Shown: positions 1-13,000 of the stretch, piece by piece | How positions within the stretch are numbered: position 1 is the first letter of the stretch | Layout of the letters: every line of letters begins with the position of its first letter | From: Phorcus lineatus | Lineage: Eukaryota > Mollusca > Gastropoda > Trochida > Trochidae | NCBI GenBank assembly: GCA_921293015.1 | Contig: OV121092.1 | Span: 34,045,764 to 34,109,763 of the forward strand | Direction: 5' to 3' | DNA length: 64,000 nucleotides | Position numbers and translations under genes: made by a program | The notes under the pieces: model-generated | Database searches by the model: none | What the model was told of the DNA's origin: nothing | Seen by the model: only the letters and a program-made list of their open reading frames with translations

Positions 1-1023
1 CATGTAGAGAAGGGATTCACAAAAGTTTTACCTAACCACATCGTTCCCTTTCTCCATGTACAACCCCTCTACAAGTCCTAAATTTCTTCCCTCCTCACCC
101 ACTCCCCCCAGCTAACCCAGCTCTCCCTCCCTGTTTAAGAGAACTTCAAGTTCACAGCAACGAATGGTACCCAACAAACATCAGGCAGAGAAAAGCTGAT
201 GCCTTAAAGTTTACATAACCATAAACATATTTCACTATTTTCTTTGTAATATATGAATGTCTGATTATAATTTTGTATAGTGCGTCAAAGGTCACTAATC
301 GAATATGTTCAGTTTGGTAATAAAAGCCGTTTTTGAATACCACTTTTGATGGGCCGCTTAGATCTATCTTGCAACAAACCAGTGAATGCATGACTGGTCA
401 CACGCCCTTTTTGTGACGTCATAAACAGAATCATTGCCTTGTGATCTATACATTTATCGTAACAATATCAAAGAAAATAACCAATAATTAACGATTTTCA
501 GAGAATGTTTTCCACTCAGGCAGATAAATAATTTGACAATGTAATACTATTAAGCGTTTGGTGTATAAAAGGTATCCACATCAATGGTAATTAAACAATT
601 ATTTAAGGCGGTATTTCAGTTGAAATAATGATGGGCCACTCTGTACAGTCTGTTTATTACGTCACACCCGCGCAAATTTTATGGCCCCTAGCCCAGGTGG
701 GTTTTTCACAGCCTATAATTATGCTGTCTTAATGAGAGGCTAATTAAAGGTGTTTATTTGACGGATTAACAAAAATCAAGCCCAGTTCTTATTTTGTTGA
801 AAAATCTTTGTACGAAAATCGAGAAGTGATAAAGTCGAGGTTACCAGTAGTTTAAGCCTTTCTGGCCTTGAAGGCCAGGGCCTAGATTTTCGGAGCTCTA
901 TTAGTGCTAAGACTGTCGTAGTACCGTACATTAACCTTAGCTTACAACTATTTGAGCACTAGGAGAGTTTCACAACATGGGTCAAGCTTCAAGCTAGAGA
1001 AAGAAACAAAGTTGAATGCTAAC
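1..1023. other. intronic flank downstream of last visible dynein exon
   Basis: No exon is recognisable here on either strand. Short open frames lack coding character and paired splice sites. The dynein gene must continue to the left, because its exon at 1024-1242 ends in a donor and the motor domain has not been reached. A short GC-rich near-palindrome sits near 857-875. Confidence 0.5.
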
Positions 1024-4000
1024 CCGTAGCACAGTGACCATCTCCTCACAGAAGGATCGAGCGAGATTACGACCCTCGTCAGACACAAAGGTGATGAGCT
1101 CCTGATACACATCGTCAAGACGTGGCAACAAACCCTCGTGAATAGCGGAACAGTCCACATACAGCATGCCATTCTCTGTCACAAAGTTCTTGTCAAAGTT
1201 CCGAACTTTTTCTGACCACTGTCGCAGTTCTGTTAGTCTTTGCTGTGATTGAAATATATTTTGGTTAATGATAGACACATAAAATTGAAAATTCTTTTCT
1301 TTTTTCTATTGATATCTCTAGATATGTTGTAAAAGAAACAATTATTGGTTAGTCTCATCAAGTAAATGATTAATTTGTTGTCCATAAAAGTTCAAAAGCT
1401 ATTTGGCAGGCTGTTGTTATCATGTTAATTTTTGCATGCAAAGGACATGATAATGCTTATGGGATTACAATTTTCAAAACATGACATTCACATAAAATGG
1501 ACGCGATGAAATTTGATGGTAACATTTGTTATCAATACCAATAATGATTTTTTAAAAATCAAAATATTATCATCAGATATTACAAATGAATCAAATGAAA
1601 CTATGTAAAAAGGATGCAGATTCATGACTAGAAAATTGTAAATTGTGTTAGTTATGAGTCGATGAGTTATCACATCCCTTGAAAGGAAAAAAATTTGCAA
1701 ATTTTCTTGTACTACCTCATCATTTTACAGATATATCTGCACATATCCATTTTCCAGTTTGGCTTACTGTGACTACTGCGATGCAACATAAAGTAGTCAA
1801 ATGTAGTTGAGCTAAGTGTTTACCTCTATGGCGAATGCGGCGGCGCCCTTGAACTCCTTGAGGGAGGTGTTGGTCCAGCGCTGGCAGTACTGGTGGATCT
1901 GGTTGAGCCACGAGTTGTACTCACAGTACTGCTCCACCTCCTCCACCGCCACCCTCATCAACTCAGCCTGCTCTCTCAACACCTGCTGGAACTCTTTGCT
2001 GTGGACAGGAGTTATGAATATCAATAAAAAGGGTGCTAACAAGAAAACAAGGCAGTGTATGAAATAAGACATGTCCAACATCTTGTCTAGTCTAATTGGC
2101 ACAGAGCTCACTTAGACGAAAGTGATGGTAACTCAATGATGTGACAATAGACCGATCCAGTCGAGAGCCATTAGGCCCCGCCCCCTCAAACTTGATTGGC
2201 TGAAATATTTGGGGGGACAAGTTTCAAGCTCAGGCGAGCCAGACCGCGTAACTCAACAATATCGCTAACTAAAACATCTGGCTTTCGTTTTCACCGACGT
2301 CGTTCTACACGCTCATTTTCCAACTGTGTATTTGTAAAAACCATATAACATTCATAATTTCTTTATTCTTAATATTTATGAAGTAATTTTATGAAATCAC
2401 AGAGCGATTGATCAAGATCGACCACTTTGTAAACAAACACCGTGCTAAGAATGATTCTACAATCAAAATGATTGTAAACCTACAAAACATACTATTACCA
2501 TTAAATTGTTGTATCTCACTTATACTGAACAAGTATAAGTCATTTTATATTGAAAAAGTTTCGTATGATAATTAATTGAATATTTTCTTTACGTAGTTGT
2601 ATATAGGTCAAGGTCGCTCAGGCTTTTTGACACTGTCAGTGTTACACTCATCGGTCTCCGGGCTAGTCAACATTCCTTTGACAAAAATATTCAAAAATGC
2701 ATTGTCAAAACTTTAATTGTTTTACTGTCTATGCTTTGATTATAAAGGTTGACCAAGGATTTTATTATGCAAATATATTATTAATTTATAAGAAAAATAT
2801 CGATAAAATATCAATCAAAGTTTTGAAGAATTTAAGGGGTTGCAGTTAGTCAAAGTTCATAAATATATACAACAGGCTGTGTATAAACTTGTCTATTTAT
2901 TCCTCAATGTTTATGTTGAAATCACAAACAGAAAAAACTATAAGTAATTAGGTTGAGTGCCAAATATTTTAAATAGTCTAAAACAAAAAGTAATAATCAA
3001 AATATAAACAGTAAATGAATATAAGAAATTATGAAAAAAAACCTGATAACATAGGTCCTCATTAGTAGTATTAGTTTGTACAAACACATACAATTTTAAG
3101 TATTTGACAGTGATGACTTTAATCTGGATTTGGACATATCAAAATGATATTTTAGATATCTAATTTAAATTATTTTATAGGCCTAAGAGAAAAGATGAAA
3201 ATAGCATATTTTTTAATTTTAAAAAATACAGCCTTTCATTGAAATGTATTTGGAAGTTTTAATAAAAATTGTTCACAGATTACAAAATTGAGTAAATAGT
3301 AAATAAGTTGACTGAGGCTACCAAGAAAGAGGAAATCACACTTCACATAACATATATATAGCTAGGCTGTTGTGTTAAACTTTCCTTTTTTGATGAATCT
3401 ACTGAAATTAATCAATCTTCATGAAATGATGGTTGTTTATGTTTTCCAGGTTTCAAAATGTCAAATATAGTAACTGGATTGGGAAAATAATATTTATCAG
3501 TCAATGGATGTTTTAGCTGCTACAAGATTTTGTTGGTGAAATTATATTATATAAATTATTTCAAGTTTAAACTTATAAATATCTATAAACTCATTTATTA
3601 CATTATCATTTGTGTAAATATATCCCTTGTAACATACAGATCCTTCATGATACGGTTGATTCAAATGCATCATGTCTGTTTCAGTTAAACTCTGAAAGGA
3701 AAGATTATTTTTATAGTTTTTTTTATCTAGTTTCGTATTCATGAAAACTCATGAAACATTTTGCTTGATTATTACATACATTAATTAATTACCACCTTAA
3801 ACTTACCCAAATGTTATCAGGTAAATTCGTAAAAAATTAATCTTAACCAACTTAAAAGGGTTCTTGATTTAAAACCTTGAGGTCATAAACTGACATTGTG
3901 AAAAGCTTTTTAGAGCTGTCACCTTGTTATAATTATCTTAGAGCACTTTGAAAAGTGTACAATTATTGCAATTTCTCACGAGCACTCATCCGACTCGCGA

Positions 4001-7000
4001 TTGGTTTTTACTAATTGTTGCTCTTTTTTCACAAATTCAAGATTAAAAACGGTAATCTTTGTTACTTAACACCTCGAGAAATACATATGCCGTGACATCG
4101 ATGATTAAAAAGTGTGTAGAATCATAGAAAGTTATTGTTAATGATACGTGCAACCACCGAAACATACCGCCATTATCAGTTTGTTTGACCCCGGAAGTAA
4201 AGTTGACAAATTAGCGTGGTGCTATCGCCGCTCTGATTGGCTGAAATTACGCATGCGCGAGATTTGATTGACAGGCTGGATCGGTCTATAAGGCATCCTG
4301 TCTCAGGGTAAAACATATACACTCTCGTTCCACTTATATACCCTTGGTTAAAACTCCACTAACGTTTCACGCTGTGACCTAAGATTCAGCCAATCAAACA
4401 GTTTTATCATGAATGTTCATGGTAAAATTTAGCCAACTACAGAGAACCTCCTATACCACAGTTGGCTTTCAAGCATCTGCAACATGTAGCAGTTCTGCAT
4501 TGATCCGCCAAAAAAACGCATACAGAAACCTGCAAATAAGGCGGTGCAATCTGTTGATGTTGGTTGACAAATTTTAGATAGTTCATATGTCACAATGTTT
4601 AATTTTTAGTTGGGTTCTAACTGAGGCTATGTAAGTGGAGCAAGAGTGTATTTGTTTTACCCTGAGACAGGATGACCTGGAAGGGTACTCTCAGTACTAA
4701 GGGAGCTTTGTAAAATTTGGGCCTGGTTTGCAAATCATGGATGCAGACAAGAGGAGAAAAATCATATTCTACGGAACTCCATAACGTATGAAATAAAACT
4801 TGTCTAACAGCCAGTAACCTAAAACTCATGGTTGCAGAGAGAAAAACTCAATACCAAAAATTAGCCAGTATATGAAGTAAAGGCACATCTAACTGCAAGT
4901 TAACTGGTTATTTTTTTGGATTGGCTAGTAACTTTGACAGGTTTGCCCGAAAATTTACCAAATAATACTCTTGGGCTGATAAATTTCTAGGCTTATTTTA
5001 AACATTGACAAAGCAATATTCACATTATTACCCTCATTTTCCCCCTTTTTTAATTAAAGTTGTAGCTAAAAATTAAGGTGCCTATCAGTCTAAGTGGCAC
5101 CTTGCCTTCAATTCAGAACTCTATTGTACCCCTGGATGAAATGAGGCAAGTCACATGCCCAAGGTAAAACAATTCGAATCTCATCAAAGATCAGGAAATA
5201 AACCCTCTTGCAAAAAGTCACTTGCCCAAGGTAAAACAACTCGCATCTCATGGTGGATCAGGGAATAAACCCCTCTAACACTCAAGAGGGAATGTTGGCC
5301 AAATAATAATACATTTTCATGGCCATCTACTTACTCTAGAGTCAGTTTTTCCTCCAGGTTTGCTCTAGAAAGGGGAGAGTACTGTCCCATGAACCCATCC
5401 CCCTCCACCTTCAGTAGGTCATCGTCAGCCTTCATCACTACAAGGTCAGGGGTCGCGACCCCCATGTCATCATCCTCCTTTCGGGGCGTTGCTGAACAAA
5501 TGATATAAGATTGAATTTTAAAGTCAGAATTCAATTATTTTTACTTTTCAAGTGCATGTCCAAGTTTTGATAGATATGATATTGTTTATACCAATAAAAA
5601 TGGCACCAATAAAAAACTTATTTAAAAAATGTAAAATTATCATTAACGAAATAATTTTGCAGATTAATCAATTTCTTTGACCAAATACATACCATGTCTG
5701 GGGAGATTTGGCAAGGGAGGTAAATCTTCTGGCTGACTTGCGTCAAGGCTGATCTCTCTCTCGTTGGCCTCATCCTCAGACCCATCAACTTGTGAGTCTC
5801 TCTCAGAGACGGTGGCGAGAGTCTGACTCTGAGTGTCTGGTACAAGAGAACTCAATTGGGAAGTGCCGGACGTGCCAGTCGTGCCAGATGTGCCAGTCGT
5901 GCCGGTCATGCTCTTTGTGCTCATCTTGCGACCATCAGATGGAAATCTACAGGATATGAAAAAATTGCTACATTTTTAGAACAAACTGTTCTCAGCGACA
6001 AGTGCTATATAGGGCAAAATATATTTGTCACTTACTTTTGCCATTTCTCCTTTGATTTTAAAAAGTGAGATCAATAATGGGTGCTAACAAAAAGGAGATA
6101 TTCTCATTTTGTTGCAAACTCTTATTTTATTAATCATATCATTATTAAGGTCTTAATCATTAAAATTAATTGTTCAATCAATCAAATCTAGTGTAATCTG
6201 ATGTTATCGCATTAAATTTTCAAATACTAAGCTTAATAACAGATCCTCAAAGAAAGCAATGAGATTTCTAACATTCTGTTAGTACAAGAGTTATACATCA
6301 CTGAAGTGAATCAAAGACAGGGTTAATAAGGAAGGACTTGTCATTTCATTCGGTCCAGAAGAAAGCTATGCTCTATATAAGAGAGAGTAAGGACATCCTC
6401 CCCAAAGATCACAAAACAAAACAGTCGCAACACTAACTTGGTATCACTGGTCCTGAGTGCGTCACTAGATTTTCGTGTGGCGTCGGAGTCCACTGAGTCT
6501 TGTTCTGGGACTGATCCGTCCATGGGGGTAGCCTTGGCACACAGCACAGAGGGGATTCCTCGCAGTGTGCCAACCAGAACCTTCTGGAACCGCTCCTTGC
6601 CAGGGGACAGACCTAATGTGTCTGCACAGATAGAAACATACTTAGATTGTTTCCCATGAAGCGTCTCATCTTTCTTTTATGAAATATTATACACATACCT
6701 ATTGAGTTGCAAACTATTGTGTATAATAACTTGTTACTTAGCGATTCCAAACCAAAAGAATATCTAGAAAAAGGTCTTTTTTTTTGCAACTGACGGCTAC
6801 AACGCTATAATAAACAGTTATCATATTAGAAATCATAGATAATAGACTACTGTAATGAAATTTACACTTTTTTGTGAAATTATGTCTTGTATTAAATTCA
6901 TATCCTGAAAAAATATCAATACATATTTCTTTACAACAGCCCTCTTACTGAACTTTACAAGCAGTAGTTATAAAAGGCCTTGTAATTATAATAAAGTACT

Positions 7001-10000
7001 TGAATTTACACTGAAATAATTGTTGCTATAGGAAAGTGATGTACACATGACAACGCACCATGTCTAGTGAAGACAAGGTTTGCCTTGAAGAATCCATCAC
7101 GAGGGGCGTCACTACCAATCTTGAGGACAGTGCTGACAAACTTGATGACCTGAGTCTTTGTGATGTCAAACATGTGTTCAACAATCAGCTGATCAACAAG
7201 CTTAACAAAGTTACCCAGGCGACTGAAATAGAAAATATTCATGCAGTGATAAACTAGCGTCAACAAGTAATCATACCTCACATTTGCATGAATACAAGTA
7301 CTTTATATAACCTTTTAAACACGATTGTTAGATGCCTAGCGGTTAGAGCACTAAAAAAAAGGTACTTTATCAGTCAATAAAGGTATAAAGGTCCCCCCTC
7401 GTGATCACGAGTCCATGGTAACCTTTCATCTCGGTTCTATTGATCTCGTCCTTGTGCTTTAACTATAATACTTAAGGGCAAAACTATACTTTATTACAAA
7501 ACACGTTGGGGGGTAGAGCCAACTTTATTTCTTTATCAACTGTAACCTATCTTTCTGTCAGTTTTCGACAAGGTTCCATAGATACGTTTAGAGTGCATGC
7601 CATCGGCAGTACATTTTCAACATTACAATCACAAATCTCCAATTTATAGCATTCTATTGTCACCTTGCCGAACTATTAGCCTAAATTGATACATTCCAGC
7701 GGCGGTAATTCTCCTAATCTGTTAACGTCATTGTTAACATTTGGCAACTGTGATCCTTCAATGAGAGTCTTTTCAAGAGATAAAGTGATTGTTATATATA
7801 CCCTGTTTCACTCTTTGCTTTCCTCAGGTTTTCTTCCCTCTGCTCCTTTTTAGCTTTCTGGAGGTGTAACGAGTCTTTGGTGCTGTTGGATTGAAAAATT
7901 GGTTTGATGAAGTCATATTCTTACTCAGAGAGAATATTTCAATTTTTACTTATATGTATTTATATATAAGTTTACTTGTCACTTTGTCTTACTCTGTGGC
8001 ATATGATCATGTATGTTGAAAAAATGTTACAAATCAAACTTTTGTTACATTGAAACATTTGTTGAAAAATTTATGTGAGCAAGAATTAAGAGGTAGTTCT
8101 ATTTGTTTTGATAAATACTGATAAAAATGTTCCTCAAAGAAATTTTCTTATAACTTAATAATGAACAGTTTTGTTGCAAGATGAAAGCTTCTAAGACTGA
8201 ACCTACAAGAAAGTCTTCTTCTTGACTTGTTCCTCACAGTATCTGAGTTTCTTGAAGGACTCCTCGGCCGTTGTCTCCACCACTATCCTACAGTAGCTGC
8301 AACAAGTTTTGAAAACTTCTTCTTCATGTCGACCATTTAGAGATATCAAGCTTGATACATGAGCAATGTGACTTAGAACTGGTAACAAAATACATCTGAA
8401 TGATCAAGGGTCAAGGACCTGAAGACACAACAATTATATCTCAGTGAGGATCAAAACAAAATGATAAAATCAACAGTGCTCAAATGTGTTGACTATAATG
8501 TAAATTGTGAACTGGCATTCTGTGTTTCTTGGATGCCACATTCACTCACTAAAGCATTCTTATCTTTCAGAAAGTGAGTTTCCACCAGAAACAATTTTCT
8601 GGCATGGTTGAGTGATTGGAACAAAAATATTATCATTAACAAATTTCTCATTGTTTTAGAAGGATAGTAATCTACACTGGTTAAAATGAGACAGCATGGC
8701 TTATATTGTAATCAGATCTTAACATTACCTCAAATATTGATTGACGTTTAACAATAAAACTATAAAATCACTAATTTACCCAAAGAACCTGTCAAGGAGT
8801 TTCTCAGCCTGGATGTTCTTGTAGTTGACTTTGTTCTCATACTCCCCCAGCTGGTAGGTCTTGCTACAAAACATAGAAAACATTCTCTTATCAAGGGGCA
8901 CAGAGTATATTGTTGGGTCAAGTAAGTCAAACTTCATAAATGATGTTATTTCACCGATAAATAATGGTTGTTTCTGAAAAAAGATCTCAATGCTTATCAT
9001 AATAGTGACAAGAAACAGGAAAGTCAAGATTTATGATAACAAAACAGAGAGTGTTGCATGCCAGTGACTCAAACGTAATTTTAGAAACTTATTTATAGCA
9101 TACACAATTGGGTTGGTATGATATTTTGGCTGTATTTGAGTTGCACACAAATTTAATGTAATATATTATGTGTCACCTTAAATTTGACACAAATAACAGT
9201 TCATGTCAAATAAAAAATACAGTCAACTATTTCAACAACAGCTGTTTACCATTATCTGTAGAAAATCAGCTATTTTGAAATGGTTTAAAGTGATAAGTAT
9301 AACAGTTCCTACAGGAGTACATTAGAGGAAACCTGTGATATAGGGATAATTACAAACCTCAAAGTCATGGTTGTAATGTTAAAATAAGGTTCAGCATACA
9401 AGAAAGTCTATAAAGATACTAGGAACACTTACTCAGTTTCAAATGGAAGAAACTTGATGGTAATCAGCTCCTTGAGAAGCCTGGTAAAAAATAACCACAT
9501 GAGCTGTGAAAATTGATATTTAATGATATAGTCGTTACAAGTTTTGAGAAAATATATTTACAATAAAACAGATTTTTCTGTTCTCTTAAAAAGTTTAATG
9601 ACATCTTTAAACATGAATCTCTTTGTTAACTTTAACTATACAGACAGACATGCACTGAAAGTATCCATGATATATAGAAATCACTAAGTGTATCATATGA
9701 CTTTTATGAAATGAGTGTGAATTTTGTTATTACCCAAGTGAGAGCGAGTTTTGTAAAAGTCATATGACATATTTCTAAGTGTAATAATTTCTATTCCATT
9801 CAAAGTGACATCTCTAACAATGATTTCATGACGTCACAGACGATGAAATATGGTAACTCGTACTTGAACAATTGTTGGTAGGCAAAAATGATTTGTGCAC
9901 GTGATTATATTGAAAATATCACCACTAATAATTAACCATATGGGTAATGAATATCATATATACACAGCGCCTCCTCACCTAGAGACCTGAATGAGCCCAG

Positions 10001-13000
10001 CCCCATATGCTGATATGTTGTGTAAGAGACTGTCGCCAACCATTTTCTGTCTGCGCAGGAAATCAAGGTACAGCTTGTTGGAGCGCCACCTATGACACGA
10101 GGATATTATCATTAGTACGCTAGAGAGTCACTTTTTCTTTAAACCTAAAATCTATACGTGATCAAAACGAAATTAAAGAAAATTGAATGAGATTTTTACA
10201 CAGTTTATACAAAATAAAATCAATTTGTGAGAAGGATTATGACGTTGGGAACAATTAGGTTGACAATGGTAATGGTCATGGTCATGGTCATGATGATGAT
10301 GATGATGATGATGACGATGATGACGATGATGATGTTGATGATGATGACAATAATGATAAAGCATATGTTGATGAAAATGCTTTATGGACAACAATATCAA
10401 CGATTACTATAGAGATGAAGTTAATAACAACAAAGGGATATATATATATATAAAAAATATTTATTATGAATTCATTTTATCAACTTATTATTCTAAGTGA
10501 AACCGAACTATCTGCAAGTCCTGACCTCCTGAACATCTTGAGAATGAGGAAGTTCTTGAAGAAAGGTATGGAGGAAACAGCTCCCCACAGAACGGCCTCA
10601 CGCTGCCACCTGCCCAGACTCATGTTCTCGTTCAGTTGGTTTCCATACACGTGCAGCACTCCAAAAGTGGAGAACACATAGTGTTCAGGGTTAGCCTGAA
10701 GTATACGTAGCAATATAAAATATAAGATGATAAAACTTTCCCTAAAAGACTATATGGCTAAAATATCATGGATAGCAACTCCTTTTTTACTGCAGGGAAA
10801 AGGTATAAGCTTAGCTAGCTAGGTTCCTAATTTATTGAGAACAAGCCCATAACTTTTCATTTTCTGGATTGATCAGGGTCATACCAATCTTAGAAGTATT
10901 TACACAGGAATCACATACACTGACAGAGGGTAAAAACTAAGATTGGTCCACATACACAGTCCACATATATTTTGGGGGTTGTAGGTGAATTTTCAAACTG
11001 AATCTTTAAAATCAAAGTGTTCCAAGTTCCTTTTCAATAGAGATGCAACGGAGAGAAATAAAACTTTTAATTAACCTGCTAATTGAATCTTACCTAAACA
11101 CATCTTTAAATTGTTTCTTTCACAGAAAAAAACAAATGTAATGTCTAGCATTTTGCTCAAAAGTGCTGGCCATACGTTTTTCCTTTAGGCTTTATGCTTT
11201 AAACATCGTTCAGGGCAAAACAGAACTTTATCCAAAACATGATGGTTGAAGCTACTTCAGTTCTTCGCTACAGGATACCTATCTTCGACATCAATAGGGA
11301 ACCTACCTTATTCTTCTGTACAGAGATGAGATCGTAGGGCTGGTAGTGTCTATTTGGGGCCAGATTGAGGTGGAGTGACTTGATCTTCCCCAGGTGGTGC
11401 AGTTTAGCAAAGTACTCCACTGCTTCTCTGCCCGTCATCGTCGGGATGAATTCCTCCTGCAATATAGACAGTATCTTTATTACTCACCCGTGTAAGACAC
11501 TGCAGTGTAATATTTATAAGGCGATATTAAACTAGTGTAATACCGCTTCGTGTATGACGTCACAATATTGTGTGTGGTTGTGACGTCACAATGTTAGCAC
11601 TGCTGTCACAATGGCAGCCAAGGTACAGAAATGTTTCATTCAGCACATTTCGACAAATATGCTTGATAACAGAGGTCTAGTAATTAACAGAATACTAAAC
11701 TCTCTTCCATTTAATACTATTTTTATCAAATTCGTTAATGATGTGGTATCAAACTCGCTTTTGCTCGTTTTATATATGTAAGACTCGAATCCATGGCAGG
11801 CCTCAAATCTGTGGCGGATTTCCAAATCTATGGCAGATTTTCAAATGACTGACATTTGTACCTTTTTTGGTATTTTTCTGCAATGATAAACCAAACCTTA
11901 CGCTAGACAAACTTACCCTAAAATCCGTCGACAGGAATCCAAGGGTTAAAAAAGTCTTTCAATATCTTAGGGCTAAAGAAGACAGACTCACCGAGGGCTA
12001 AAAAGATCCTACAAAGTAAACACATCTGATATGGCATAAAGCCGTAAATGTCTTATTTACATGTAAGGTACTGTTTGATGTATTATCGTAATTGGGCTAT
12101 GGGATCGTATTATTTGGTCGTTATCCGTTTGCAATAATCTCTCTGTGTCTTCCCTAATTATTTCGTTAGCGACGCAATTGGGCCTTATGACGGGAACAGT
12201 TAGCTATTATGACGCCATCGCACAATGACGTCACTTAGCATGACGTCATGAAACAGTCTAACAATCAAACGCGCCACAGATAAGGAGATCCGCCATAGAT
12301 TAGAGACCCGCCACAGATCTGAGTCCTACATATATAAAGGGAATAGAACTTCCCCCGCTCCTGCAGGTCTCATTGAAGACAAATTCAAATCTTTCTGCAG
12401 CAGGTCAAAACTTTTTGCCTGATTGCAACCGGCCTACCCATATGCAATTGTAGGTGCTTACCAACTTACCTCCCCTGCCCTAACCAATGAGCTTCAATAT
12501 AGTTGACTAGTTGAATTGACTCAATAGGTGAGAAACATTTTTTAAAATAACTTAAACAGAACAAACCTGTATGGAAGCAATGGGCTCTTTATCCCTTGGT
12601 GTTTTCTTTGCGCGTGGTGATGTGAGGCTCTGTGATGATGATACAGACATTCGACTACTCTCAGGTGGGGAGGGAGATTTGGTCTGAAATCAAGCATAAA
12701 TGGTGATGAGACTTTTTAATGTAATGTAGTGTTATAAAGGAATAAGGTTAATTCATAATAATTTTAATATTCATATATGAAGTTAATTTGAATCAATCAA
12801 TTTAATGGCTGAAGAGGGATGTGATTTAGAAATAGCAACGGGACCCTGGTACCTTTTGATTCAAGATAACAACATCTCTTTATCGATGTTTTATCACAAC
12901 CTTTTATGACCTTTTATTGTCATCAATCATATGATTTTAAACAATTGTTTGGAATAACACGTCCAATACTGATACACATGTCGTGTTTGGACCCAAAACT

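Noticed and set aside
7411..7424. Possible X-box GAGTCCATGGTAAC
   Set aside because: Two mismatches in the first half and an intronic position far from any start.
7330..7425. tRNA-like segment with CTAGCGGTTAGAGCA
   Set aside because: An A-box-like word is present but no proper B box or cloverleaf could be formed; at most a SINE trace.
10173..10412. His-rich and Met-rich open frames
   Set aside because: They are translations of the ATG microsatellite in different frames.
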